Positions 33,701 to 42,604 of a stretch of 64,000 bases of DNA are shown here, piece after piece. Both the position numbers and the translations under genes were made by a program. Numbering within the stretch: the first letter of the stretch is position 1; each line of letters starts with the position of its first letter. The DNA comes from Setophaga petechia (Eukaryota; Chordata; Aves; Passeriformes; Parulidae): contig JANCRA010000006.1 of NCBI GenBank assembly GCA_024362935.1, positions 32,481,924-32,545,923 on the forward strand. The letters are read 5' to 3'. The notes beneath the pieces were generated by a model. It ran no database searches, was not told where the DNA came from, and saw only the letters and a program-made list of their open reading frames with translations.

Positions 33701-35044
33701 CCACTGGTCAAGCTGACAACCGGGTCCATTATTTCTTAACACCAGGAAAATGAAATCTCGCTCACCTCAGAATCCGTACAGCTGAATACACGCTTCAGGT
33801 GACCTGTAGTGTGCAATGGAAAATGCACCAGATGCTGTGAGAAAACTTCTTGGGCTTGTGAATCCCACAGAACAAGTCAACCCAAACAGAGATGATTTCC
33901 TGTTTCACAACATCCCTCCAGGAGACACATTTCATTCACACAGCCAGCAATAGATCCCGACAATATTCTTGCTTGTGCCTACACTTTGGCCTGTTTTGCC
34001 AGTAAATGACTAAAAACATGATGAAGAAAATTCCAATTGTTCTTGAACACTTGGTGCTCATCTTCTACCAAACACATCAAGCAGCTTTTTTATCTCTCCC
34101 TCGGGTACTTTTTTTAAAAAATCAGTTGCATGCACCAATTCTTGTACACTTGCTGGAAACAGTTGCACAGAAAAGGATCCCCAAAATCCCCCTGAGCTGT
34201 AGCAGCTCTGTTGTGAAACAGCACAGCAGCAGTTCCAGAGTTTTAGAGCAGACACTCACTGCTTTCGAGTTTGCATTTCATTGCAAAGGGAATCTCTATT
34301 TTAGCACTCAGTAAAGAATCAAGTTAGACAGTCAAACCCCTTCATGACAAAATTTAGAAAGAAAGAAGCTTTCCCTGAATTCTGGGAACAACTGCAGGGT
34401 TTTTAGGCGGCCTTCCAAGAAGGTCTGCCAGTCTACGTTTTCAAAGGTGTCTTGCCTGTCCCAGCAAACTGAGGCAATGACAGACTCTGCTGCCACAGAC
34501 TCTCCCGTGGAGGGAACGGAAGCCCTGCAGGCTCCCTTGAAAATGCTGCCCCTGTGGCTACAGACACCCCCTTTTTAGCTGAACGTCTGAACTGGAGCTT
34601 TACCAAACCAGCGGCTTCCTAATGCTCTTTCTGTTTCAAAATCAGAAACTCAGTCACTAAGAAAGAGCAGGAAGACACAGAAAAACCAGGTTAGGATACA
34701 CCCTAACCTAAGTAGAGAGGAAACATTTACTTACGTGTGAGGTGTGTCACAAAATAGGCACCGTAAGTGATGCCATAGGCGGCGAAAAGCACAGGTGCAA
34801 TTCGCTCAATCATTTTAACACTGCCCTGCAAGTTTGCAGGCTGTGCTAACGCAGTAGCAAAAGCAAGGCTGCTGTCAGTGTGCAACAGCCCACTGACAAT
34901 TGCCTCAATCAGGAGGATTCTCCTGAACTGAGCAAGGCCTAGGGCTGCTCTGACACTCAGGCCTTCCGTGCACCAAGGCAACCTTCTGATGTCACTATGA
35001 CCAGGTGGCAACCGTGCCCTGACATCACAAAGCAAATGCTCCAT
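12304..35044 (-). CDS. PAK3-like: PAK3-like serine/threonine kinase gene with iterated linker exon (19 exons recognised, terminal exon missing)
   Basis: Exons in transcript order (minus strand): 35044-34735, 33803-33766, 32439-32308, 30673-30542, 28900-28769, 27134-27003, 25368-25237, 23615-23478, 20727-20593, 20315-20178, 20113-20006, 19580-19316, 17596-17530, 16867-16819, 16054-15942, 15277-15160, 14466-14367, 13965-13769, 12441-12304. All have AG/GT borders and compatible phases. Together they give 858 codons without a stop. Domains: possible membrane segment near 81-101; acidic/proline linkers 117-382; coiled-coil 383-509; kinase about 599-858. Glycine loop GSGSFGDV, VAIK Lys640, helix-C Glu656, HRD Asp730, DFG Asp748 and APE are all present, so catalytic activity is plausible. 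No CRIB/PBD exon is seen, so Cdc42/Rac control may be lost. The last PAK exon (after SAKELLQ) was not found; read-through would stop at 12181. Expression and the number of linker copies used are unknown. Confidence 0.75.
19316..19580 (-). CDS. PAK3-like: Pre-kinase exon of the PAK3-like gene
   Basis: The 265-bp exon begins after TTGACTTGAG in phase 0 and ends in phase 1 at a GTACGT donor. It encodes Ser/Ala-rich sequence and ends with [13 protein letters not shown]. Joined to the 17596-17530 exon this gives ...[21 protein letters not shown], which lines up with the DEEILEKLRSIV...KKYT region just before the PAK kinase domain. This match is the strongest link between the upstream exons and the kinase exons. 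Confidence 0.75.
20006..20727 (-). CDS. PAK3-like: Three coiled-coil exons of the kinase gene (rootletin/CEP250-like wording)
   Basis: Exons 20727-20593 (135 bp), 20315-20178 (138 bp) and 20113-20006 (108 bp), all phase 0-0 with good AG/GT borders. They encode Glu/Gln/Lys/Arg-rich helical sequence such as [29 protein letters not shown] and [19 protein letters not shown], with heptad-like spacing interrupted by a few prolines. The style is that of large centrosomal coiled-coil proteins, but I cannot prove which. Canonical group-I PAKs have no such region between linker and kinase domain. The phase continuity with 19580-19316 suggests that these exons are part of the kinase transcript rather than a neighbouring gene. 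A further possible decayed coiled-coil segment lies near 20960-21107 ([10 protein letters not shown]). Confidence 0.6.
20961..22520. other. Intronic stretch of the kinase gene, with a GATA microsatellite
   Basis: No convincing exon is seen apart from a possible decayed coiled-coil segment at 20960-21107. A microsatellite occupies about 21709-21788. Confidence 0.4.
21709..21788 (+). repeat. (GATA)n microsatellite
   Basis: About 80 bp of ATAG/GATA tetranucleotide repeats with a few GATACATA variants, followed by GACAGACA. Likely length-polymorphic. Confidence 0.95.
22525..33425 (-). repeat. Tandem array of ~1766-bp units, about 6.2 copies
   Basis: Using the shared GCCAAAGCTCCC landmark, units start at 22549 (as GCCATAG), 24205, 25971, 27737, 29503, 31276 and 33043. 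The spacings are 1656, 1766, 1766, 1766, 1773 and 1767 bp; the last copy is cut at about 33425. Units beginning at 25971, 27737, 29503 and 31276 are nearly identical. The 24205 unit is slightly diverged and the 22549 unit strongly diverged. The unit at 29503 carries a 7-bp extra stretch near 30190. Each full unit contains one linker exon of the kinase gene plus intron; the rest is GC-rich in one half with no other supportable exon. The near identity implies recent unequal exchange or gene conversion, and assemblies may have collapsed or expanded the copy number. Confidence 0.95.
23478..32439 (-). CDS. PAK3-like: Six copies of the acidic, proline-rich PAK linker exon
   Basis: Copies at 32439-32308, 30673-30542, 28900-28769, 27134-27003 and 25368-25237 (each 132 bp, 44 codons) and a diverged one at 23615-23478 (138 bp, 46 codons). 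All begin after CCACAG and end at GTAAGT, in phase 0 on both sides. The product pattern is [20 protein letters not shown] then [14 protein letters not shown]. The diverged copy reads [15 protein letters not shown] then PAVVTPQAA, closer to the acidic run plus PPPVIAPRPE-type segment that precedes the kinase domain in canonical PAK1-3. The first codon is ATG in four of the five similar copies and ATA in the 5'-most one. Only a few residues differ (D/E at position 3, E/V at 17). If all are spliced in, the protein would carry ~266 residues of iterated disordered acidic linker. Confidence 0.7.
33766..35044 (-). CDS. PAK3-like: 5' exons of the PAK3-like gene: start codon and candidate membrane segment
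   Basis: The ATG at 35044-35042 has a good context (A at -3, G at +4: AACATGG). The exon runs 310 bp to a GTAAGT donor and leaves one base of a codon. It encodes [18 protein letters not shown] and ends with a hydrophobic region ([18 protein letters not shown], about residues 82-99) that could be a membrane helix or just a buried one. A 38-bp exon at 33803-33766, flanked by CTACAG and GTGAGC, accepts that phase, adds a split Arg plus [12 protein letters not shown], and exits in phase 0. That is exactly what the linker exons need. The phase match is the main reason to assign these exons here. I know no family for this N-terminus. Confidence 0.55.
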
Positions 35045-35290
35045 GTTGGCCTGTGAATTTATGCAAAGCAATAACCAACCTTCCCTACAGCAAACACAAA
35101 AGAGCCTGGGAAGTTCTTCTCTGACACAAAGCAGCACAAATTCCCTTCATGGGCCAAACCCTCTTGTTCAGGGGATCCAAGAGGAACCCCAAGAGTGCCT
35201 CAAGTACCTACAGCGTGTACCCCAACTGAGCACTCAGACGGGACCCAAGCAAAGGAAATCAGACCAAGAAAATGGCCCACAGCATTGCAC

Positions 35291-35721
35291 ATGTGAGAAA
35301 TGACTCTCACTTTTAAAATTTTAAAGGTTTAGTAAACCTTAAGAAAGGACAGAAAAAGGAAAAATTACAGCATTGGGAGTCTCTGTGACTAGCGGCCATG
35401 TGCTCATCTACAAAAAGGATGCTCTGCCTTTTATACCCTTAGCCCCTGCAAAAGTTTTGTCAGTCAACTCTTTCTCTGCTGTCCATTGGTGGGGATTACT
35501 TTCTTGCATCTTGACTGGAGGTCAGGTGTTGTTACACCCCGCCTGCTGGTCACAAGCCAGCCCTCCCCAAATGCCCTGGCTACCAAGGGGATTGCAAGGG
35601 GGACGGGAAAGAGGACTATGGGAGGATATATTACAATACCATCACTACACATGTGAACATCCACATAACATCTACTGCTTAATTGTCAGAGCCAACCATT
35701 GCATCACTCGTCTAGAACACA
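35291..35721 (-). repeat. Probable solo LTR, minus orientation
   Basis: Read on the minus strand, the segment starts TGTGTTCTAG, carries a TATAAAAGG box (35429-35438 on +) about two thirds along, and ends TTTCTCACA. Size, TG...CA ends and TATA placement fit an avian ERV LTR. No coding internal region flanks it. The ends are approximate. Confidence 0.5.
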
Positions 35722-36237
35722 CAGAACCAGGAGAGAAGCCACTGTTGCCACCACAGCTGAAATCATTCCTAACAAATCTCCCCACATATTTGCACCTTTA
35801 TTGGACATGCCCAGGGCTCCGGTGCATGTACATCTCTGCCTTCCTTCCCCTTTGGCAGCAGTCGAACTGGCAGCATCTGCCCCCAGCAGCAGCTGCTCCA
35901 AGCTGGGAACGCCACTGGCGGTGCTGATTTCCAGAGGCTCCTGTGTGCCAGGGAAGCCAAGGCAGGAGCGGGTTGAACGGTGCTGGCGCTGCTGCTGCTG
36001 CTGCTCTGTGCCAGAGAGCCCTGGCTGGGCAGGGCACGGTGCCCACTGCGCTGCGGGCTCCTTCTCCTGCCACAGCTGGGCACGCCTGGGAACAAGGTAT
36101 GACAGCTTGTGGGCAAACCAAGGGCTGTCTGGGGCTGCACTGCTCTGCCCACACCCAGGACACCTGCAGCACAGAACCTTGGTCCCCCAAAGGGCAAACA
36201 AGATGCAAACAGCTGGAAAAGATTTCATTTCAACCAT
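35704..36237 (-). CDS. Hypothetical 177-aa ORF with hydrophobic ends
   Basis: The ORF starts MVEMKSFPAVCILFALWG, resembling a signal peptide, and ends with a hydrophobic MISAVVATVASLLVLCVL. The middle is Ala/Gln/Ser-rich and includes a Gln run from CAG repeats. No family is recognised. It is GC-rich and overlaps a likely LTR at its 3' end, so it may be chance. Confidence 0.2.
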   Translation of the reverse strand: MVEMKSFPAVCILFALWGTKVLCCRCPGCGQSSAAPDSPWFAHKLSYLVPRRAQLWQEKEPAAQWAPCPAQPGLSGTEQQQQQRQHRSTRSCLGFPGTQEPLEISTASGVPSLEQLLLGADAASSTAAKGEGRQRCTCTGALGMSNKGANMWGDLLGMISAVVATVASLLVLCVLDE

Positions 36238-36659
36238 TCTTTATGCTTCAATAGAAATGACCAAAATGAAAGTTACTGAGCAGGGCCTGATCCACACTGC
36301 CAGCTCAGTGTCAGAAAAGAGGCATTACTTTATTTCAGTGCTGGGCGCGTGGGGAATCACTTCCCTGAAACATGCACACCCACGTGTTAGTATCCATGGA
36401 ACTAAGACATTACTTTCATTACTTTTATTCATTACTTTGCTCAAACTCACAGGCTAAACATTCTCACACAGTATTTAACACGTTTAAATCACGTCCCCAA
36501 AATTCCTGACATTTAGAGTAGGGGTCTCTTGAGGGTCTCTGGTGGTCATGTGGTGAACATCCCATTCCTCAAATTCTCCTTCCATGGTTAAGAGCCTACT
36601 TCTCCTTGAATGCATTGCAGCTACCTCCTCAGCAGGCCCACTGTCTTTATTCTCAAGGC
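36238..36659. other. No supportable gene
   Basis: Short ORFs only, with no recognised family. A 65-codon minus ORF ends at 36484; nothing supports it as a gene. Confidence 0.4.
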
Positions 36660-36874
36660 TAAGACATCCACTTGCACACATCAGCCACTGGGGTGAGGGA
36701 AGGTACGACTAAGCACTGCCTGGTAAAGCTTAACAAATTCACCATTTCTTGCAGGTCAACACTTCCCCAACATCTCTCCTTCCTTCTCTGGGAATCAAAC
36801 ACAAGCATTTTGTGATCACTGAGCCCAAGGCCGCCTCCAACCCTCCTGTCACCCACCAGCCCTTCTCTCTTCAC
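36660..36874 (-). mobile_element. CR1-like LINE fragment (endonuclease-domain wording)
   Basis: The minus-strand frame includes GLVGDRRVGGGLGLSDHKML, which resembles the conserved VGG-LG-SDH block near the end of the CR1 endonuclease domain. Following residues are diverged. It is a short 5'- and 3'-truncated relic. Confidence 0.5.
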
Positions 36875-37177
36875 ACACAGCAGCTCCAGCAGTGCCTTCC
36901 CTCCCTGGCTCAGTCCCCAGCTGCGTCACAAGTTCTCTGTCGCACACCCCAGGAACATCCTGGACTGTTTGCTCTCCTCTGCACTCTGTTGCCAGCAGAC
37001 ATCCCCACCCTGTTCCATAGCCCTTGCAGAACCCTGCACCTGCTCTCCATGGGCACCTGGGCAGGGGAGGCACTCACAGGAGAGATGCACCAGCTGCACT
37101 GGGCAGGAACCAAAACCCTCTGGCGGCACAGCTGCTGGCCTGTGTCTGCCACAGCTCTGGCTGCCCCTCTCCTCATG

Positions 37178-37591
37178 GGCTTTTGGCTGGAAATGCAACT
37201 GCACTTTCTGCCTCGTGTAGAAACACCAGGGCCGCACAAACAACGGCCAGCAGGCCACATCCCAAAGGCACTGCAGCATGGAGTTGAGAAGGAAGAAGAC
37301 CCTTCCCCAATTCCTAACCATACCAAAACCACCATAATTGGGACTTTTAATCTTCTGAATGGAGAGTTGATTCACAGGGTGACAAGGGAATCTTCCAATG
37401 GAGTTGAAGTTTGGTAGAGTTTTTATTCTGAGTCCTACTCAGACTGTTGATTTGAAAATTTATTTTAAAATATTTTTTAAAAACTGTGCAGTCATATGGT
37501 TTTGTTCTAATAACAAAATGGCTAGATGAAATGTACTGGCATTTTAATTACATCCAAACTGCTTTTAGTCTGTAAACGTTTTCCTGCAGAA
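37178..37591 (+). repeat. Inner inverted repeat, left arm (partner 40118-40535)
   Basis: The sequence from TTTTGGCTGGAAATGCAAC to ACGTTTTCCTGCAG recurs in reverse complement at 40535-40118 with few differences (GGGCCGCAC/GGGCTGCAC, AATGGAGAG/AATGTAGAG, small indels in the A/T run). The arms enclose ~2.5 kb of single-copy sequence. The minus frames MNQLSIQKIKSPNYGGFG (37375) and MNQLYIQKIKSPNYGGFG (40341, +) are the same segment. Confidence 0.9.
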
Positions 37592-39000
37592 TAGCCACTA
37601 AACACGAAATTAAAGTCTGTGGACTGTTTACTTTGCAAATTTCTACTAAACTTATCAGACAATGAGGCATTTTTAGTTAGATCATAGAGCAAATTAATTC
37701 CTATGGATAACTTGATTTGGATAAACCTGCTGATTTCAGATTAAAACTGCCAGCACCTACTAAGTGGAAATCTGAATACTCACTTCTATGAGCTCTGAAT
37801 TATTAGATAGTCATTGTTCACCATAATAACAAAAATTAACATTCTGGCTTTTTTTCTTTTTTAATACAGCCAGCTCTTCAACACTCTTTGTAACACCAGA
37901 AAGAGAGTTTGTAGCAATGTGAACCACGGGCTGGCGGAGCATTGCAGAAGGCTCCTATGTCAGCACTAAACGTACACATTTACCATGGCAACACTTCTTG
38001 CCTTTAATTCCAAGCTACAGCTCAGTTTCTGCAGTATAGATTCACACTTGTAGTCTGTATTTGCAGCTGGTTCTTTCTTTCCTGTCCAGAAAAAAATCAT
38101 GCTTGGATCTCAAATCAAAATAAAACAAGGAGAGAGTCAGGTTCTGGATAGGTATTGCAAGAACTAAGAGAATTTTTTGCAAATACGTTAAAAAGTTGTT
38201 TGTACATGCTGCAAAAACAGCAGAATAAAGACTTGCACTCTAACTTGCAAGCTGAGGTTTGCCTGTTCTTTCTGGATTGATTTCTTGAGGCCAGACACTG
38301 AACCTAATGAGTAAGAAAATCAAAACCACAGGAGTAGTTTGGAGAATATTGTAAATTATTCTGTCATGATGCTTTTTGCCTAAAAGTTCTGGCCATCATC
38401 CAATTGAAGTAATTACAGGAGACCGAAGCCATCATACTGTGCCTGTGCACACAATTCCTTCCTGGGAGTAATCCATGAAGCAACGCTGACAAATCCACAC
38501 CAGCAGCTGTTGCCACACAGTCATGAAGCAGAGAATATGTATTTGTGCTACCCTTGGACAGCTGAAGATGCCTCTGCTGAGCTAATTTTAGTGACTGCTC
38601 ACCACAGATGAGACCTTGTGGTCAGTCTCCAACAAGTCAGGGCAGTTAATATTCTGCCTAAATGAAGCAAGTCTAGCAATACATAGACCATGCAGCCTGA
38701 GGAAAGCCAGCAGCTGTGGGAGATTTAATTTGTTTCCGTATCTTTCTTTTTACTAATGTATTGCAGTCAATTATTTAAAGAATGGGAACTTTTTGCATAC
38801 CATTGGCTGGAAGGTTGGTCAATCTTCCCTTCATGACTCCTCTGAAAGCATCACCCCAGTGTTTGTATCAGTAACTCTTCCATCATCATGGCTCACACAG
38901 CATTTCCTGCAGCTCTTCCTGGAGTCAGGGAAAGGCACCAGGAGAAGGGGGAGAAAGCTGTGTGCAGAGACTGTGTCAGCTAAAGAGACATTTGTTTCCT
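37592..39000. other. AT-rich single-copy loop, no gene seen
   Basis: No ORF of note, RNA gene or recognisable repeat is seen. It forms most of the loop between the inner inverted-repeat arms. Confidence 0.5.
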
Positions 39001-39040
39001 CTGATTTGACTGAATGGCTGCAGGAACCTTGCTAGCACTG

Positions 39041-39757
39041 CTAGCGGGGCGGCCTTTTGCAGGGCTGGGCAGAGTTTGGGGCCCAGATCCCTCCTCTTGG
39101 TGGGACACCAGGGCAAGCAGCCCCTGTCCCAGCCAGGAGCAGAGGTTCTGTGACTCTGCCCTGGGCACAGGGACCTGCCACTGCCATGAGCTCCTGCTGC
39201 AGGCCCTCTGGGGCAGGTCCTGCTCTGCAGTGATGATGGGCGCAGCTGGGGGTGCCTGCAATGGAGGCTGGCTTCCAGTGTGCTCTGTTATCTTCCACAC
39301 TGGAGCCAACAGAGCTTCTGCAAGGAGTCTCCTCTTGTGAGCTGCTGCAGCTGGAGCTGGCACTGCCCACAGAGCCGCTGTTTTCATCCCTGACAGGACC
39401 TGAGCACAGCAGCCTCTGGGCCTCCTTGCTACACGATGACAGTGAGGAGGCCATGGACCAGAGCTTCAGTATGTGTGACTCAGTTTCCTGATAAACTGTG
39501 CTAAGAAAAACCTGCATCCCTCCTGCCAGATCTAAGACACTCCAAGAAATCTGTTGGCACATTGGGAACTCAGAACTGTTTGCATTTTGAAAAATTGTCT
39601 TATGAGTGCTTTTGATTGTTTTGGTCATTTTGTGTTGATTCAGTTGATCCTTCAGAGAAGCTGTCTTAAAACATGGGGAATTGTAGAGACCCTGGGGGGG
39701 CATTCCCTGGTCTAGGGAGACACAAGAAGCTTCCTTCAAAAAGCTGTTAGACCCCAT
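39041..39757 (-). CDS. Hypothetical 238-aa ORF (minus); competing 80-aa frame on + (39252-39491)
   Basis: The minus frame is Ser/Cys/Gln-rich with no recognised domain. On the opposite strand, 39252-39491 reads ELLQLELALPTEPLFSSL to EEAMDQSFSMCDSVS and looks compositionally more like a real protein C-terminus (acidic, Ser-rich, ends in TGA). I cannot name a family for either, and only one, or neither, can be real. Confidence 0.25.
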   Translation of the reverse strand: MGSNSFLKEASCVSLDQGMPPQGLYNSPCFKTASLKDQLNQHKMTKTIKSTHKTIFQNANSSEFPMCQQISWSVLDLAGGMQVFLSTVYQETESHILKLWSMASSLSSCSKEAQRLLCSGPVRDENSGSVGSASSSCSSSQEETPCRSSVGSSVEDNRAHWKPASIAGTPSCAHHHCRAGPAPEGLQQELMAVAGPCAQGRVTEPLLLAGTGAACPGVPPRGGIWAPNSAQPCKRPPR

Positions 39758-40022
39758 TGGCTCCTTCCCCTGCTCCTGTGTCTGTTCCTGTGTTCCTGAG
39801 CCACACCTTCCCTATTCCCTGATTGGCCCCCTCATCTTTGTACTGCCCGAGATCAGGGTCAGCCCCCAGGCCCCTGTGGAGGCAAAGTGAGACCCTCTGT
39901 GTGTGGGTGCTGGGACCTGAACATCTCCCTGCACAGCTGAATAAAACATCTGTGGAGATTATGCAAAGGTCCTTTTTGCTTCTTTACCCTGGACTATGCT
40001 AGCAGCAATTCAGACTGCTACA
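39682..40022 (+). repeat. Possible LTR, plus orientation
   Basis: A purine-rich AAAACATGGGGAAT precedes a TGTAGAGACC start. An AATAAA lies at 39940-39945 followed by a U5-like stretch, and a CTACA end is near 40022. The arrangement fits a short avian ERV LTR. No internal viral genes are visible upstream, and the boundaries are tentative. Confidence 0.4.
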
Positions 40023-40117
40023 GAGGAGAAGCTGCAGTACTGGCACCAAGATTTTGGCAACTTGACCAAAGGCAGAGATGGCGTGCAGGATGCTGCTCTA
40101 TGAATTCCTTAACCAGG

Positions 40118-40535
40118 AATTTTCTGCAGGAAAACGTTTACAGACTAAGCAGTTTGGATGTAATTAAAATGCCAGTACATTTCATCTAGCCATTTTGGTA
40201 TTAGAACAAAACCATATGACTGACTGCACAGCCTTTTATAAAATATTTTAAAATAAATTTTCAAATCAACAGTCTGAGTAGGACTCAGACTAAAAATTCT
40301 ACCCAACTTCAACTCCATTGGAAGATTCCCTTGTCACCCTGTGAATCAACTCTACATTCAGAAGATTAAAAGTCCCAATTATGGTGGTTTTGGTATGGTT
40401 AGGAATTGGGGAAGGGTCTTCTTCCTTCTCAACTCCATGCTGCAGTGCCTTTGGGATGTGGCCTGCTGGCCGTTGTTTGTGCAGCCCTGGTGTTTCTACA
40501 TGAGGCAGAAAGTGCAGTTGCATTTCCAGCCAAAA
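40118..40535 (-). repeat. Inner inverted repeat, right arm (partner 37178-37591)
   Basis: Reverse complement of 37178-37591. It ends about 14 bp before the start of the large right arm at 40549, so the two duplicated modules are almost abutted here. At the left end of the large arm (9125) the neighbouring sequence is different, with only a diverged relative ~0.9 kb away at 10060. Confidence 0.9.
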
Positions 40536-40548
40536 GGCAGTTGGGGAT

Positions 40549-42604
40549 GCGCCTGAGGTGAGTCAAGGGGTTAGCTGAAAATGTAATTAGGATAATTGAA
40601 AAGTGCAGATGAGTCGAGGGGCCAGCTGGAAATAGAATTGGGATAGTAGAAGATTGCATATTTTAGGTAAGATTTTAAAATGAGGTAAGAAGCTAAGTTA
40701 GTAATACAGCTAGCAGAAATCATGTCCCTTAGTTAAAGAGTAGCAAATATATTAGGAACATAAAGCTAGGAGTGACAGGGATAGAGGAAGCAATTGTGAA
40801 GGAGCAGAGACCATAGAAATACCTTGCCTTAAGAATAATTGAACAGTTAGGAGAGGCTTGGACCATGACTAGCAGGTCAAAAGGTCTTGCCAACTGGCCA
40901 TGGCAGAAGAGTTCACCATGAGGAAAGCGGCTTTCCTCCTCCCATACAACCACTCCCTCATTTCAAAATCCCACCCACCCAGTAAAGGCAGTACAATTGT
41001 GCAGCTGTATATAGATATTCAGCTGAAAAAAATACAAAGCAGGCAGGTAATAATTATGTATTATGGGTCCTTAGGAACCTAATGTAAAACCTTTCTGTAG
41101 AAAGAGAGACCAGGAGTCCGTAACTCCTTGCACGTGTCTTTGGAAACTAGTTCGCATGTGTCCAGCGCTGCAATAAAGATGCTTCTTTTCTACTATAATT
41201 AGTTGAAGAGTCAGCTGCCCATGCTTCAAGGGTTATGCTGGAGTAGTGAACTGATTTGGAAGGCAGCAGAAGAGTTTCAGCGGGCAATTTTTGGAAGAGA
41301 TGGAAGGCTCTTGTGACTGAAGGGAAAGCCATTTGGAATGGAGTAATGATCCCAAAATCCATACCACTGTATCTTTGTGTCTGAATTTAAATCAGAATTT
41401 TTATAGATAGCTCCATGCAATTTGTCTACAAATGTATCAAAGTCTTCATTCTTCTTTGGTGACTTTGTGTAAAAGACATGGTGTGAAACTTACCTGGAAG
41501 TGCAAGGATAGCATTATATGCTAGTTGTTGCCTCATCTGTAAGACTTGATCAATGCTCTTAGCCTGGCCAGTGGCAGTAGCCCAGGGCCCCTTGCCAAGT
41601 AACTGTTGTGCTGTTAAACTATATAGAGGATCACCCTGCACTCTAGGTCTTGCTGCTTCTTGAGCACACTTTTCCTCCCAGCTTTTATGAAACATCTCCT
41701 GCTGATGGGGTGGCATTATAAGTCTTATTAGGGTATGCACATCAGCTGGAATTAATGTGTTAGATGGAAAAATACACTGCAGAAGTGACTGTGCAAGTTG
41801 GGATTTTCAACCAAATTATGAAATTGCAGCTCTCAATTTTTCTAAAATCTTCCAATTGAAAGGTTCTCAAATTCTACTTGCAGCATTAGTTACTACAGGA
41901 AAAGCTACTGCATCATTGGAGAGAAAGGTCCCTTCTACAATAGCTTCTGGAATAACTTTTTTCTACTTTAGTTTCGGAGCTGCTTCAATTTCAGGGTCAC
42001 ATTCCAACTCCAATTCCACGTTCTTTACAGCGTGAGAGGGAGGATTTTGTTTAACTGGCTGAATGCTGGCTCAGAGCCAGAATGGAGGAGTTTTTGCAAG
42101 ACAAGGACCATATTCAGCCAATGCACAATCCAGCATGCTTGTAATAATGGACAGTGAACACGTTGACAAAGAATGAATTATGGACATACTCAGAATTGGG
42201 GGTGGTAAATCCTCAAAAAAGATACAAGAAGAAGAGTCATCAGGACTCAGCAAGTTTGTCAGAAAGCTTGGGAGAGTGAGCCATGGGTAGGCCAGACAAC
42301 CAAGCAAGATGCGTAAAAAATTAGATGATCCAATCAGCATTCTATTTTAGATGCGTGAACAGCTAGGATTAAGCAATCATGTATTAGCTAGAGAGACGTG
42401 GACAGTAGAGATTTATTTTAAATATAGTCTTTTAAAGGATAATAAATTTGGCTTCACTAGATCATATTGGTGATGGTGCGATGTCCCAGACCCTCCGTGC
42501 CCCGCAGCCTGTTCCCGCAGGAGGCTCTGGTGAGCCCCTTGCAGGACGCTCCGCCGTGCACGCAGCCCTTCTCCTGCCCGCCCAGAACGCTCCTGGCACA
42601 GCAG
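40549..42604 (-). repeat. Right arm of the ~2 kb inverted repeat (partner 7085-9125)
   Basis: Homologous in reverse complement to 7085-9125. It holds the better-preserved copy of the decayed gag (41426-41740 minus). At 42604 the homology to the left arm stops at exactly the point where ERV-A's LTR begins on the other arm (7084/7085), so this arm appears to represent the uninterrupted pre-insertion sequence. Confidence 0.9.
41426..42310 (-). pseudogene. Decayed retroviral gag (capsid), right-arm copy
   Basis: The 104-codon open part (41740-41426) includes PPHQQEMFHKSWEEKCAQEA and QQLLGKGPWATATGQ, typical of a retroviral capsid N-terminal region. Further frames toward 42310 are broken. It matches the left-arm copy at 7380-8395. 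It is not functional. Confidence 0.6.
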
